Shown piece by piece: positions 1-13,059 of a stretch of DNA of 64,000 nt; positions within the stretch are counted from its first letter, which is position 1, and each line of letters starts with the position of its first letter. The translations under genes and the position numbers were made by a program. The notes below the pieces were generated by a model, which was not told the DNA's origin, searched no databases, and saw only the letters and a program-made list of their open reading frames with translations. The stretch covers positions 6,590,363 through 6,654,362 of the forward strand of contig JAQFVV010006246.1 in NCBI GenBank assembly GCA_028023455.1. Reading direction: 5' to 3'. The DNA comes from Epiperipatus broadwayi (lineage: Eukaryota; Onychophora; Udeonychophora; Euonychophora; Peripatidae).

Positions 1-486
1 ACTTCTTTTTATCTTTAAGAAAATAAAATGATATTAATTTCCTTAGTAGTTTAAGAATAACTCATAATCTTAGAGAGGAGAAAACATGTATATGTTTTAG
101 TCTAAGACAGATTAATCAAGAGTAAATGACATTTTGAAATCTAACAATTTTGACTTGTTTTATTTTGTTATATATATATTTAAAAAGGAGAGAAAATAAA
201 TTCCTGAGTTACTTTATTTTATATTAGTTCAAGACCCCATGCAGCAAGATATGACTTTTTTTTTTATCACCGACCACAAAGGAATTATAATATTTTAATT
301 TTAAAAACATTATTTCATCAAAATGACTCTGATAAAGGCATAAAATAACAGACAAAATAATTGTTGAGCATTAAGAATGAATGGAACGTTTTGTGTTTTT
401 TTCTGGATGTTAAACATCTTAAGTCTTTTTATAAAAAAGTAATAAAAAAAGGTAAGTAGAAACACTAAAATTACTTAAACAATTCA
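1..486. other. AT-rich stretch, no gene seen
   Basis: A/T-rich sequence with short homopolymer runs. I find no coding homology, RNA gene or clear repeat here. Confidence 0.6.
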
Positions 487-626
487 TATTTACTAAGGCT
501 GTAAACCTCAAGAATATGCGCGTGAAAATGCGAAGGTAGAGACCTCTACAGGTCTTAACCACTGTAGAGGTTCCTACCTTCGCATTTTCACATGCATATT
601 CTTGAGGTTTAAAGCCCTAGTAAATA
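487..626. repeat. 140-bp fold-back (MITE-like) element
   Basis: The two ends are inverted copies of each other. The left begins TATTTACTAAGGCTGTAAAC and the right ends with the complement, GTTTAAAGCCCTAGTAAATA, with a few mismatches. The match runs inward through AATATGC, TGAAAATGCGAAGGTAG and a nested inner hairpin (ACCTCTACA and TGTAGAGGT), so almost the whole unit folds into one stem with a very short loop. There is no coding capacity. This is the form of a miniature inverted-repeat transposable element; I cannot assign a superfamily. The (G/C)-richer stem stands out from the AT-rich surroundings. Confidence 0.8.
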
Positions 627-965
627 TTACTTATTTAAATAAATTTATAATTAAACAATTCATGAGAGATGCAGAGTGCAAAAAATTTTAAAAATGTGAT
701 GTTTAAAGTGAATACAGCCCTTACTTCTTATTTGATAAGCTATGTAAACATATCTTGATATATATATAGTATTGCATATTTTCATTTGTTAAAAATATTT
801 TCAATTTCATGACTACTGTTTTGGTAAACATATATCAAAAGTTGAAAATTCGACATATATAACATTGAATTTAAGCAACTGCAGTTTACAAAAATAGAAG
901 GTCTGTAGTAATATATACATATATAATACACCTTTTAATTTATATACATATAAAATACACACACA
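627..965. other. AT-rich stretch with short TA repeats
   Basis: Short TA/TATACA microsatellite runs around 905-975. Nothing else supported. Confidence 0.5.
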
Positions 966-1108
966 TATATATATTAAATGTAATAATGCTCAAGGCTAAA
1001 TGGGTTTAAAAGGAATCATTTAAAACCAGTCAACACTTAGACAATCCCAATATCAATACCAATCAACAATCTCAAACCATTGTCAAACAACTTTTAACAT
1101 TAAAGGTT
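966..1108 (+). repeat. Dispersed repeat, copy A
   Basis: This stretch (ATTAAATGTAATAATGCTCA through ACAATCTCAAACCATTGTC) recurs in inverted orientation at 4040-4200, with a shorter piece at 4844-4891. Shared blocks include AATGCTCAAG, TAAATGGGTTT, AAAACCAGTCA, ACTTAGACAATC, ATATCAATA and AATCTCAAAC. Copies differ by point changes and small indels, so the family is old. Copy A lacks the tRNA-like segment seen beside copy B. Confidence 0.7.
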
Positions 1109-4039
1109 GTACCGGTCAGAATTGTAAGTTCATTTAACAAGGTTTAGAATCTAAGCAAAAGTACCCTAAATCCACTCATGCCCGAGATACACAGGTCAGG
1201 AGCAATCATGAATTCTGCCCTATTTGCTCTTCTCTAAAACTATAACATTATAAACAACACTTCTGATGATAACATGAAATTTTATTCATTCTGGTCCCAG
1301 AGACACAGCAGAGAAACACGAGATCTATAGGGTAATTAATGTAAATAAATAATATCAAATCTTGGCTCAATCAAATATCTTATGTGAAGGGACAATTTAT
1401 AAATTTTAAATGAATTACACACAGCTAGCATTGCAAAAGAAACATGAATTATAAAATAGTATCCATCTAGAATGAGCAAAGATAGAACCTAGAGATAAAT
1501 GTTCATTTAAAATAATCAATTATAACTTCTAAACATTACTAACACTATTGTAAATATTTAATGGAATTCAATGAGTGAGAGTCAGTAAGACACAACGCAT
1601 GAGTAATTATTAAAACATAATAATTTAATAAATATAAACAATTTAATTTACATTAGAAAACATAGCACAGATTTAATGCGGTTATTACTTTGCATATAAG
1701 CAACTGATTTAGTATGCTAATGAGTTATAGTATAATAATAAATTAATGTTATCAATGCGGTGATCATTACTTTAAGTAATGATAAGGACGTTTACAAATT
1801 CATCTCTAAAGAGAGGTTTACTCTTGATATGATAGTTAATAATTTATTGTTTATGAGCATATGTGGGCCTGTACAAATGAGGAATGAGTTAGCCTAAATT
1901 AGCTTTACTGTGACAATCCTAAAATATTCGACTAATTATAAAATGAGTGGTTTACAAACATCACTGCGCCACGTCTTATAAATAATATGAGAACTACCCA
2001 TAAAAGAACTCGCAGTGCTAACTATAATGACAGCGTTTAAAATGGAAAAGATGTCCATCTTTGGACTGAAAAACTTTATCACATATATGATTTGTCTTGT
2101 ATTTACCACAAGGCGGTATTCGAAAATATGAGTGGTAAGGATTCCATGGTATGCCCTCCAACGTGTCACATGCAGAGCCTTAATATTCTAATGTTTTATC
2201 CTGAGATTGGTTCTACCAAACCTCATTCCTAGATGAGTTACGTGAAGAAAATCCGGAGTTCGGATGATAAATATGATAAAGCAAAATATGAGTACTTTAA
2301 AATGCTATCGTAAATAAGCAACGCAAATATGGCTTAAGTCTTAAATGATTAATGAAATAATTTAAGCTTAAATAAAGCAATAAAATCATGCGTAACGCCA
2401 TGATAACCCACTCAGCATCATACGTATAACTTTGATAAATTTAGGATGTCGAATATAGAAGAGGGAAAAATATTATTTTTGCTATTTAACAAGCCCAAGT
2501 ATTCCTAAACAACAAAATATTATAAGCAATTTAACTCTTAATAGCGTATAATTAATAAATAGTTATTAAAATATATTAATAATCAAATTTATGTTAAGAA
2601 CATAAAATGCATTTAAATATCGATAGTGACAACAAAAAAAAATTTATCTTATCCCTTAATATGATTTTTAAACAATCTGCCATTAAGCATATATTTCAAA
2701 TATTTAACCGAGCGAACAGCGTTCAGTAAGAAATTTTACGTTTAACTATTTAAATATTCTAAAATATCGGAATGATGATTGAAATAATATAAGTTCGCTA
2801 GATTAAAACATTAGCACACTAAAACTAATTTAATAAGATATATATTTAAAATAAGTTTTGCTGCATGAAATAAAATAATTAGAGTGTGAAACTTAAAAAG
2901 CTAATGATAGATTTAAAGTACATAATTCTGTGCTTAGCATTTCAAAGAACGAGTTTAAAAACTTAAGAGAGAAAATCACAAATTTAATGATAATTAAGTT
3001 TATAGTCAGTTATAAAATAAATAAAGATTACATTCTGATTACAATTAAGATTTAGGAAAGAAATGAAGTGAGGAGAATTAAGAGTTCATTCTTCGGCAAA
3101 ACGGATTACCTTTAGAAGTTATGGTGGCCACTTATAATAACGTATATGAAGTTTAGCAAGGCACAATATTAATAAAATAATGGTAGGTATCTTCCAATAT
3201 TCTTTTACAGTACAGTTCTCAAGTAGCGTTGGCATAGCAGGGAGGCAGAACAAAGGCGATTTAAGATCAGGGAGGCAAATTCCTTTTACTCACAGTCCAT
3301 TTTGTTTCCACTCTCTACACAAATACCAGAGAGAAGAGTGATTTGAACTCCTTTTGCACGTTCCTATAACTTCTGCTCCTCCTATACTTGAAATTTGGCA
3401 ATATTGGAAGATGTAAACAATACGTTCCAGAAAGCATTATTTAAACTTATTTTGAAAATTGCAAATAACTTTAAAATATGATTTTTGGTTTGACTTGAAA
3501 TGAGAATGACATTTTTAAATTGTAATAATACTTTTTAGAATTTTCTGGCATTGCTTTAGCTTTACATTAATTTTATTTATTTTTATATCTGTAATACATA
3601 TACACACATACACAATTATCTAAGTGAAGGGAATTTACAAGTTTGAAAATAAAATACACCTAAGCTAAAATAATAATTTAACTAGTTACACATAACCATT
3701 TTAAATAAACAGGGTGGAAGTGATACATGTATATGTGTGTGCTTAACATTCCTAGATGACCAAATAAACATATAAACTGGTTCAAACCCTACTTTAAAGG
3801 TATGGAATGTCATCAAGCAGTGAAGTTAAATATGTACTACAGATTTACCACTTCAAGGTGAAATCTCACCTTTATGTATGCTCCAATATATTTATATAGA
3901 CACTAGAGATTTCAACTTGATGAGAGAGATTAAAATTATTGATAAAAAGAAGTTTAAATAAGCCTCCTTAAACAGGTAAATATAATCTGTTCTGAATTCA
4001 GATTAATAAATAGTCAATTATAACATTGCAAATAAATAA
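1109..4039. other. Unassigned 2.9-kb stretch between inverted repeat copies
   Basis: AT-rich, somewhat more complex than the flanks at 1110-1320, 1860-2280 and 3060-3410. It lies between two inverted copies of the same dispersed repeat, so it could be the interior of one larger element or chance spacing. The longest ORFs are short and show no recognisable family. Confidence 0.4.
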
Positions 4040-4262
4040 AGATGGGATTCCATTCGATTGTTAAAAGGAGATTCCTTGACAAGAGTTTGAGATTATTGAT
4101 TGTTATTGATATTGTGATTGTCTAAGTGATGACTGGTTTTTAATAATTATTTTCAAACCCATTTAATCTTGAGCATTATTACATTTATTATTTAATGTAA
4201 TTAGAAGGGACTTGAATACAGACATTCAAACTCCCTACTGCTATCCACTCTATCTTATAAAA
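4040..4262 (-). repeat. Dispersed repeat copy B with possible tRNA-derived SINE head
   Basis: Read on the minus strand, 4262-4203 resembles a decayed tRNA: an A-box-like GAGTGGATAGCAGTAGG is followed about 20 nt later by a B-box-like GTATTCAAGTCCC. It runs directly into the 4200-4040 body, which matches the dispersed repeat at 966-1108. A tRNA-like promoter head followed by a conserved body is the layout of a tRNA-derived SINE. The match to box A is weak and the neighbouring copy A has no head, so the SINE assignment is tentative; the repeat relationship itself is clear. Confidence 0.5.
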
Positions 4263-4843
4263 CCGATACACATGACCACATACATGTGAAAAAAGATAAA
4301 TGATCTCCAATATAAGTATTTCATGCTGAACTAGCACTTATCTGTTGGTCCAGATCACCATCCCACACATATATACAATCAGTGCTCAGTTTATTTTAAG
4401 ATAAACAAATATTCAAACATTAATGGACAAGCTTCAATCTTCTTCACCCTACAACTCTTCAATCATCAATATCATTGAAAATCCAAGGATAGGAATGCTC
4501 AAAGCCATTGTTGATGCCAATATTATTGTCATACCATGTTGAATTTAAATTTCTCTGACCCCTTACATACATTAAGTGTAGTATAGACAATATACATGTA
4601 TTTAAGTATTTAAACATTACTTATTATTTAAGTCAAACTTTGGGTGCAATTTTAAAGTTTTAATTGCTGTTTGTAATGTTATAATTGATTACTTAATAGT
4701 CTACATTCAGACAAGTTATATTTATCTATTTAAGGAGGTTTGTTTAAACTTCTTTGTAATAATACTTTCAATCTCTGTGATTAAATTGCAATATTTAGTC
4801 TCTGTATAAATATATTGGACATAAATAAAGGTGAATTTAGCAG
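4263..4843. other. AT-rich stretch, no gene seen
   Basis: No supported coding or RNA feature. Confidence 0.5.
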
Positions 4844-4891
4844 GTTGATTGTTATTGATATTGTCTAAATGTTGATTGGTTTTTAATGAAA
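4844..4891 (-). repeat. Dispersed repeat, copy C (short)
   Basis: Same orientation as copy B; shares GATTGTTATTGATATTG, GTCTAA and TTGGTTTTTAAT with 4090-4145. It is a truncated third copy. Confidence 0.6.
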
Positions 4892-7800
4892 CACATATAC
4901 AAAAATTATGAAACATATAAAAAAGAAAGACTAGCACTAATTGTAAATAAATATATATTACAAAAGATAAAAAAATCTTTGACAACCTTATACTGTATTC
5001 ATGTATAAAGCCAATTAGTTCTTAGTATTAATGAGTGAGTTTTTATATTTTTTGACACATTTCTCATTTTACGTCGTGAAAATTGACACTTCCGACAGCT
5101 GAATTATAACTTCTTTTTTTTTCTAATCATAATATATATAATTGCAATAAAAAAATTGATAGATAAAAACAAACTGGTAAATAACCAAGAATATATATTA
5201 AAAACACGAAAAAATCTATGGACGAAAAATTATTCAAATTTCAATAACAACTGATGTTCTTAGGACATAATAATCAGCATAATACAGCAGCCAATTTCAA
5301 TATTTGTGGAAATAAATTATTTATGCTCATTTAATAATTCATTCCTTCTATCAAAATAATTCTGTTCAAGACTGATTACTACTTAAATATTTTTAATGTC
5401 TAGTTTTTTTTTGAAAAGCATAGTGACAATGTTCATCTATTCAAAATATTTGGTTTCAAAGAATTATATTCATCTACTTGAATTTCTTGACAAGCGACTG
5501 ATTTTAGTAAACATGTGAACACATACACCTGCAAAACTGAAATCTGATAATTAACAGTTTTCAAAGACTTTAAGAAAAAATAAATAGTTATTATAATAAA
5601 TAGTAAGACATTCTTAATTAATAATGAGAGCTGATTTTCCCACATACTTAAATTTTCAAATCCAAGTTAATAATTAGCAGTATATATGTATAAGCTACTT
5701 CATTTTATTATGCGATCATTAAAATTGTAATACTTAAATATTTCATCAAACTTCACTCTACACTTAGTAATAAATATTTATTAGTGAAGTTTCAGTTTTG
5801 ATAGAATATATTAAACAATACATGAAAGTCATCAAACGCAGACAAAATATCCGTAACAAATAGAACAGATAATAAAATATAGTAAAAAAAAAATAACTCT
5901 ATTATAAATGCTTTTTTAATTACCATATTGCGTTATAATGAATCTTTTAGCGAGAAGCTATATGTTAAAAGATAGAGGAGAGCAATGGTAAGGTACAGCC
6001 AGTGATGATTATTTTTTAATTTACAATATCATTTGAAGTTTAAAAAATAATTTTTCAAATAAATCAATTAAAATATATATTATACAATACTGCATTATCT
6101 TTCACAGATTAAATTAAAATACAAATACAGGACAATTATTTTCTCAGGCATTTTATTTTGTGTATACATATATATATATTGTAACAATCAATCATCAATT
6201 AATCTAACTCGCACATAAATCCCAAACAGGAACCCGTTTGTAACCATCTCTACATGGATAATAAGAATATGTACATAAGAAAAAAAAATGTTAAAATAAA
6301 AATATTATTTTCTTAAAACCAATTAGACTAGCTGAATCGGTAAATGTAAAGAAGGTCACAAAATGTCCATAAAGATAATAACTAGTAGTATCAACATCAG
6401 TTAAACTAGCTTCAAAATTCATAAGCAAAATATTATTACATAAATTTAATATTTGAAAAACCAATAAATACTTAATAATCAGGTCTATGAAATGAATATG
6501 GTATTCGAATTATGAATTAGGTGATAAATGATGAAAACAAATAATAATTAAATAATGAAAATGAACGAGCTTAAGAGTGAGGAGAAGAGAAAGAAAGTGT
6601 GTTAGGATAATAAATGATTAAGATGATGATAGAATAGGAGCCAATGAAGGATAAATCAATTATGATCATATACTTGTATTTAAATAATATATATTAGATG
6701 CTAAATGCTTTATATTAGTATCATATTTTGTCACTAATCAATTCAAGGTTCAGAGGATGACATTCCAAGTTTTTTAATATTTCCTTTTCAGCATTTTTTT
6801 TTTTTTATTAGATTCAATAATGGCTTATTTTTAATTATTTCTAAATAATTTTTGGAAATCAACAAACTTTTATTTCAATATGATTAATTACAATTCAACA
6901 TCATCCAAGTTTAACCAATCAAGAATTTTCAAATTAAATTTATTGGCTGAAATTGAGTCTGGATATAATTTTAATATTTCTTGAAATTGCTTAAACTGTA
7001 TAAATCTTGAAGTAAATTTGTTGATCAACTGAATTAATAAAGTAGAAAACTATTGCATCAAATTATCTCAATTTGGTTTCTTATCAGATTCTATATCAAT
7101 AAAAAAAACTATTTATAAATATTTGAAATAACATTATAATTAATTTTTTTTTATTTCGATGCTGTGATTAAATCAAACATGACAATGTTTGCTTTAACAA
7201 TATCTTACAGATTAATATTTAATTGATTTAATTCTTCCTTAAAGCGAGACAAAGATCTCTGGGCAGAGGAATCACTGCTACTGCATTTTCTTAAATCATG
7301 CTTGTACAGTCATCTATTGAGATATTTTGCTAAATGTTTTTTTTTAAATGTCAAAATCATGTACTTCTGAATATATATTTTTTGATTAAAAAACATCTGA
7401 AGAGTCAATATAATCAAATAGCATGCCTACCTTCATGTGTTTGATGGCATTTAATTCATTGTAACCCATTTCAAGATTATTTGTTAGATTATCTTGAAAT
7501 TTTTTTTTGGAATAACTAAACACTTAATTGTTTTTTTTTGCAAAGTTTAAGATTCAGGATTATTTTTGCATAATAATTGTGTAATAATTATTAAAAATCA
7601 AAAATATAAATGATTAACTTTTATTTTATATATATGCTTTATTTTAAAAACAGATAATAAGTTCTAGCATAAGAATAACAAAGAAAACTATGCTTGTTAT
7701 GAATACCATGCCTTGTGAAATTGATTGTTAAATGCCATTATTGGCAGGATCTTTTGAGATGTTCTAAAAATTATAAAGCAATTTGAATGTTTTAAAACAG

Positions 7801-7899
7801 ACTTTGGTAGCTTTATCAGAGATTAATATTTATTCAATCATGTTTTAAAAATAAATTTCAATCAAATAGGATTTTGTTGAATTTCTGGAATCACATACT
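4892..7899. other. AT-rich stretch, no clear gene
   Basis: Long A/T-rich sequence with TA microsatellites (for example 6164-6180). The right part, from about 7,200, may be the decayed C-terminal half of the hAT relic annotated next to it, but I could not find the C-terminal dimerisation motif there. Confidence 0.45.
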
Positions 7900-9054
7900 T
7901 AAATTGTTTCCTATCTACTGTTGAATGACAAAAATATTATTTTTTCTCATTATGAACTCATTTCTGAATATTCTCAAATTTCAAATATGACTTTTTTGAA
8001 ATGTTTTAGCACTAAAATCAAAAATGAAAAGATTACAAAAAGACTTATGAAAAAGAACAATAGACCTGTTGCACTATAGAAGGGTTAAGTGGAAGAACAA
8101 ATCAGTACATTATTGACAGCATAATAGAATAGTGTTTTCATTATGGAAAAAGGATAATTTTCTTTAAACACTCAATAAATTTTTTGAATAATTTTTCTAT
8201 TATTTAACCATCAGATAATATTGTACATAAATAAACTTCTGTATGATGAGTTTACTTCATTTAATAAAGTGATTAATTTTGTTATAAAACTCACAATATT
8301 TTCCAATATCTTGTAACTAGACTTTGAGTATAAAACCTACTAATATATAATGCAGTGAAAATCCAGAACTATATGTACAATATGTTTGGTAAATGACAAA
8401 AATATTTTCTTACATGATATCATACTGTGAGCATTATCAATAATTACTGATCCAATTTTTGGAAAGATATCTTTTTTAACTACTAATGATAATAAAATGA
8501 TAAATTTTTCTTTGATAATAAAGAATAAAAATAGCTAAACAAGCTGATCTAATTATGATAATAGTCTCATCAAACAAAAAGAAATGAAAAATGTTATATC
8601 TATTTTTTGTTAATGAGTTATATTTTTAGTCATTTCCAATATTCTATCTTTCATCATATTTCTAGCCAAAGACATCTTTTATTTTTTAATTAATTTTTCC
8701 TTTTTCTCAAAATATTAAAAAAAAAAAAAAACACCAAACAACTTATGTACATTTTGACCATGCTTCTTTTAGATATTCACTATCATCAAAAAGTTTCCTA
8801 TGTTGGTTGATTGTTGTTAATTTAATTAAAAATATTGGACTGACCATTTCTACAAGAAAACTCAACTTCACACTTTTATAAAGCTTCTTATAGACATAAG
8901 ATATTAGAGAATGAGTTAATGAAAAATTTTGCAGTGAAAAATAAGTTGGAGTTTGTACGTGAGAGTAATTATAATAACATGAAATAAATTTTTTGTTTTT
9001 CTTTAATCTTATCAAGAAGATATTTATGATTTGTTTCATAAATATAAAACACAA
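7900..9054 (-). pseudogene. hAT transposase relic (ZBED/SCAN-type), copy 2
   Basis: Decayed transposase read on the minus strand. At 8458-8401 it encodes KIGSVIIDNAHSMISCKK, matching the hAT block that contains the catalytic-core CTDGAPAM region. About 25 residues on, DFHCIIY matches the conserved THCFIHR segment. At 8265-8190, SSYRSLFMYN, a few residues including a stop, then WLNNRKIIQKIY match the canonical LLYHTEVRWLSRGK block at the expected spacing of about 70 residues. The N-terminal third is an open run from 9054 to 8743 that I recognise less well. Many stop codons and frame changes show it is dead. The C-terminal hATC dimerisation domain, expected near 7.5 kb, is not recognisable. Family membership comes from these conserved blocks; the exact hAT branch is inferred. 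Confidence 0.6.
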
Positions 9055-9655
9055 ACTTCTTTATTGCCTTTATTAATATTATTTATATTTTTCTGTTCAT
9101 CAATGTTGAAATTCTCTGCTACTTGATCCCAATAATTTTTGTAATTTACTTATATTGGTCTTGTTAAGTAGAATAGTAAAACATTTTTTTAAAAAGAAAA
9201 ATATTGACGAAAATTTATTATATAATGTATAAATATAATTACTTTAAAATGCATCCACACATTAGTGTCTGTTTCTGCAATGTGTTTAGTATACTTATGC
9301 TCAAATAATGAGTTATTCATTTTCTTTGCATTGCCAGTCTACCACCTAGTGTATATTGATCAACATCCACATATAAATGCATGCACAATTAGAGGAAGGA
9401 GATACAAGAATCTACTACAAAACAGAGTGCATTATAGAAAGATCAACTTTTATTAATTTCAATAAAATATAGGCTAATAATATTATTATTAATGTGTGAC
9501 ACCAACATTTTCTTATGGCCCATCTTTCATAAACCATAGGTTCTCCACTTTTTGTTATATCAATAGGGGATTATAAAAAAAATGAATACTAAAAATAAAA
9601 AAGGAATAAATAATGAGTATTTATACAAATTTGTATAACACACACAAATATACAA
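9055..9655. other. AT-rich stretch, no gene seen
   Basis: A 63-codon ORF (9265-9456, plus) shows no recognisable family. Nothing else supported. Confidence 0.45.
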
Positions 9656-9702
9656 TATATATATATATTGTAACGATATATATATATATATATATATAAC
9701 TA
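9656..9702. repeat. (TA)n microsatellite with TTGTAACGATA
   Basis: Two TA runs are separated by TTGTAACGATA at 9668-9678. The same 11-mer follows a TA run at 10346-10356. Confidence 0.85.
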
Positions 9703-9736
9703 CAACCATTAAATGTCTGTATTTTTAAATTATATA

Positions 9737-10308
9737 ATAATAATTCAAACAAATATATTTAACACAGTATTCAAAATTAAATAATCTATTCTTTACCAGA
9801 AGTACTTTCAATTGTTTCACTGACAATCTTTTTCAACTGTTAATACAAACGTACAAAAAATAAAAACTTGCATTACCCATCATTCAATCTATTCAAATTT
9901 CCCACAATTCTGTTGTCTTTATATTAGCCGATTGTTTATTCATCAAACCACCTCTATTCCTAGATATCATCATAGCCTCTTAATAAAACATGTAATTATG
10001 GTTTTAAATTTAATAATAGAGATATAAAAATTATTCAAATTGAAAGGTGTAGTGAAAAACGTAAAATTAAAGAGGCTATGATGATATCTAGGAATAGAGG
10101 TGGTTTGATGAATAAACAATCGGCTAATATAAAGACAACAGAATTGTGGGAAATTTGAATAGATTGAATGATGGGTAATGCAAGTTTTTATTTTTTGTAC
10201 GTTTGTATTAACAGTTGAAAAAGATTGTCAGTGAAACAATTGAAAGTACTTCTGGTAAAGAATAGATTATTTAATTTTGAATACTGTGTTAAATATATTT
10301 GTTTGAAT

Positions 10309-10314
<6 letters not shown>
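9737..10314. repeat. 245-bp perfect inverted repeat (fold-back)
   Basis: Left arm 9737-9981 and right arm 10070-10314 are exact reverse complements over 245 bases as read line by line; the 88-bp spacer is 9982-10069. Both arms end in TA-rich sequence, and (TA)n tracts plus the 11-mer TTGTAACGATA lie outside each side. The arms hold no coding homology. Complete identity in an otherwise mutated, AT-rich region points to a very recent duplication, active gene conversion, or an assembly or cloning fold-back artefact. A transcript through it would form a long perfect double-stranded hairpin. Confidence 0.95.

Positions 10315-10345
<31 letters not shown>
10311..10345. repeat. (TA)n microsatellite
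   Basis: Uninterrupted TA dinucleotides, immediately followed by TTGTAACGATA. Confidence 0.95.
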
Positions 10346-10349
<4 letters not shown>

Positions 10350-10356
10350 AACGATA

Positions 10357-13059
10357 CAGATTCCATAAGGAATTTTCAAACAGGATAATTTAATATTAAA
10401 TGTTTAATATAGACACAATTTAGAATAAATCCTTCAATAATTAATTGTTCCGTTATGCTCAGAATTCAAAATCAGGGTAGTTTTTACAATTAACTTTCTT
10501 CAGGGGTTATGATCAATTCTACAGCAGTAACAATACTCAATATATTTTTTAAATTTATTTCAACCAACTTATTAGAATATAAAATAAATATAATATGTTT
10601 GTGTGGATATATATAATTAATTTTATTTTGTAAAATGAATAAATAAATTAGAAACTTCTCTAAATTTAAAATAAACTTTAACAATATTTATTAACGAATA
10701 ACAATTCAAATTTATTTAATATAAAAAAATTATCATAAGTGCTTTACTTACATCTCTACTATTTTATAATATTAAATAATTAATACATTCTCATATTCCC
10801 ATAGTAGATATGTATCTCATAACATGAACAAATTCGAATAATTTATAACATAATAAACAAATTTTTATAATTTACAAAAAATAATTATAAAAATACTAAA
10901 CTAGCTAATCTTCATTTAATTCATATACAAATAAATAGTAATATTAAATTATGCAATCCATATGAGAGAATTCCGATTTCATGAGACCGTTTCTATGTAT
11001 AGTCATCATTAAAAAATATAAAATCTTTCATACAAAATATTAGTCCTTTACACAAATAATAACAAACAAACACCATATTAATTAAGTTAGTAACAACAAA
11101 GTTCTGTCATGTCATGAATAAATCTAATATGAATAAGTAATTACGTTTATCTTCGGTTAAAACAATAGCATTATATCCTATGACCAGTGGTGTTTACTCG
11201 CGATGCATTTTTCTGTAGGAATAATCTTCCTAAATTAATTTTGGTTTAAGTATATAAATGTTTTCTGAAGAAATTTATCTGTTTCAGAATTCCAAATTAG
11301 AATGATTTTATAAGCTTTTTTAATTAATAAAACATATAATTTTGTTTTGAAAGTACAAATAATATTAATAAAGAGTAATTTATTTACTCTTCTATTTGAG
11401 TGATATTGGAATTTATTTTCTAATAAATTTTTTATCAATAAGTAAATCATTTAAATTATTAATCTATCTTTTAAAAGTATTCTATATTTGAACACAATAA
11501 AATTATTGTACATAGTGGGTAGTACATCAGCAAAAGATAGAATTCTTTAATAAATTATTTAATTCAGTATTTATAGTAGAATCAACTTCCGGTAGCATGT
11601 ACTGCATATATCATTTGGTTTTCATGATTTTTACATTCTATAATTATTAATTATATTAATAATCAATAATTAAATTTAATTTCATTTCCTTTGCATTAGT
11701 TCCTAGGCTGCAACTTGACCTTGATGTTATCTCTATGTCAATGTTTTTGTTAATGAATTTTATTAGTTTAAAAAAGTTTTATACAAATGAATGAAAAATA
11801 ATTATTTTTTATTGTTTTAATTTTATTAAAACAATTACATATATAAAATAATGTATATACTAATTATGTATACTTATGTGATAGTTTCATGTACTCTCAC
11901 AATATATATATGAAATCATAAAATGTATTAAATGTGATTTTTAAATTGAAATTAAAATAAATGAATAAAATAAATTCTAATTTTGTTACATCAAATTTGT
12001 ACACAAACTAACATAGGAGAATGAATATTGAACATATGAATATTTCTGTAATTTTCATTACACAACTCTCACGCATGACTAGTTTCTAACTGCTTTTATT
12101 TAATACCCTGTGGAGGGGAGATTTTTTTTTTACATTTTAATTTAATTTCATTACACATTCCTTAAATATATGTACACACAGGGGTAGGTGCTACATTATT
12201 TTGCCACCTAGAAAAGTCCAAATTTTTGCAGCTTCCAAATTGGCCAACTTCTATTTTTAATATCAAATATTTTATAGAAAAAACAAAAAAAAATCTAATT
12301 TGTAAAAAATATGACCCATGACAATGCTAAGTTCCTTAATGATCTCACTGTTTTAGACAGTTGATTACTTTGTATAAAGATAATGCCAGATCTATTCATA
12401 GCACCCAAATATATATCAATTTGAAAAGTAAAAAATAAAAAAAAGAATACATGACATTTGAAGTAAAGTAAAACAGTCATTTTAATAAATATCCCATTTC
12501 ATCACAAATGTTCAACAGCAGCTAAGCAATACCCACCAGGTTAGAAAATTACTGGGCGGTAAGGGTTTGCTTTATGCACCCTTGATCTAACCTCTAACTA
12601 TGGATATTTAGATACTTTTTACTGATATTATTTACATAGGCTGGCTAAAGATGATTTACTTAAGATAAAAACTGTAAGCTTTTGAAAATAATTTCACTTG
12701 GAGCAGAATCGAATCCTAGATTATAGATACGACACACTATACCACAAGGCCCTTCAGGTGTCTAATAGCATATTACAAACAACTAGTATAAATTTCATTA
12801 TGCATATATTATACAATTTTTTTTATAGATTAAGTGTATCTTTTAGTCAGTTTAAAAATAAGATTCATTCCATAGTAATTCTAAATGACAATCTGGCAAA
12901 TCCATAAGTTAAAATAATTTTTCAAGTAATATCAAATTACAATTATTTCAGCATGGTTTTCCAGATTCATAAAGAATTATAGCAATACATGTGTGTCTAC
13001 AAACTTATGATTATGGCTAATCTCTTTAGATTTCATTAATTTTTAGATACTATGCTCTT
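10357..13059. other. AT-rich stretch, no gene seen
   Basis: Short ORFs only (for example 11235-11450 minus, 12698-12907 plus), all low-complexity and unsupported. 12180-12260 and 12480-12620 are more complex but unrecognised. Confidence 0.45.

Noticed and set aside
8743-9054. 103-codon ORF as an independent gene
   Set aside because: Better explained as the N-terminal part of the adjacent hAT relic.
12698-12740. tRNA B-box-like AATCGAATCC
   Set aside because: No cloverleaf or A box at the right distance.
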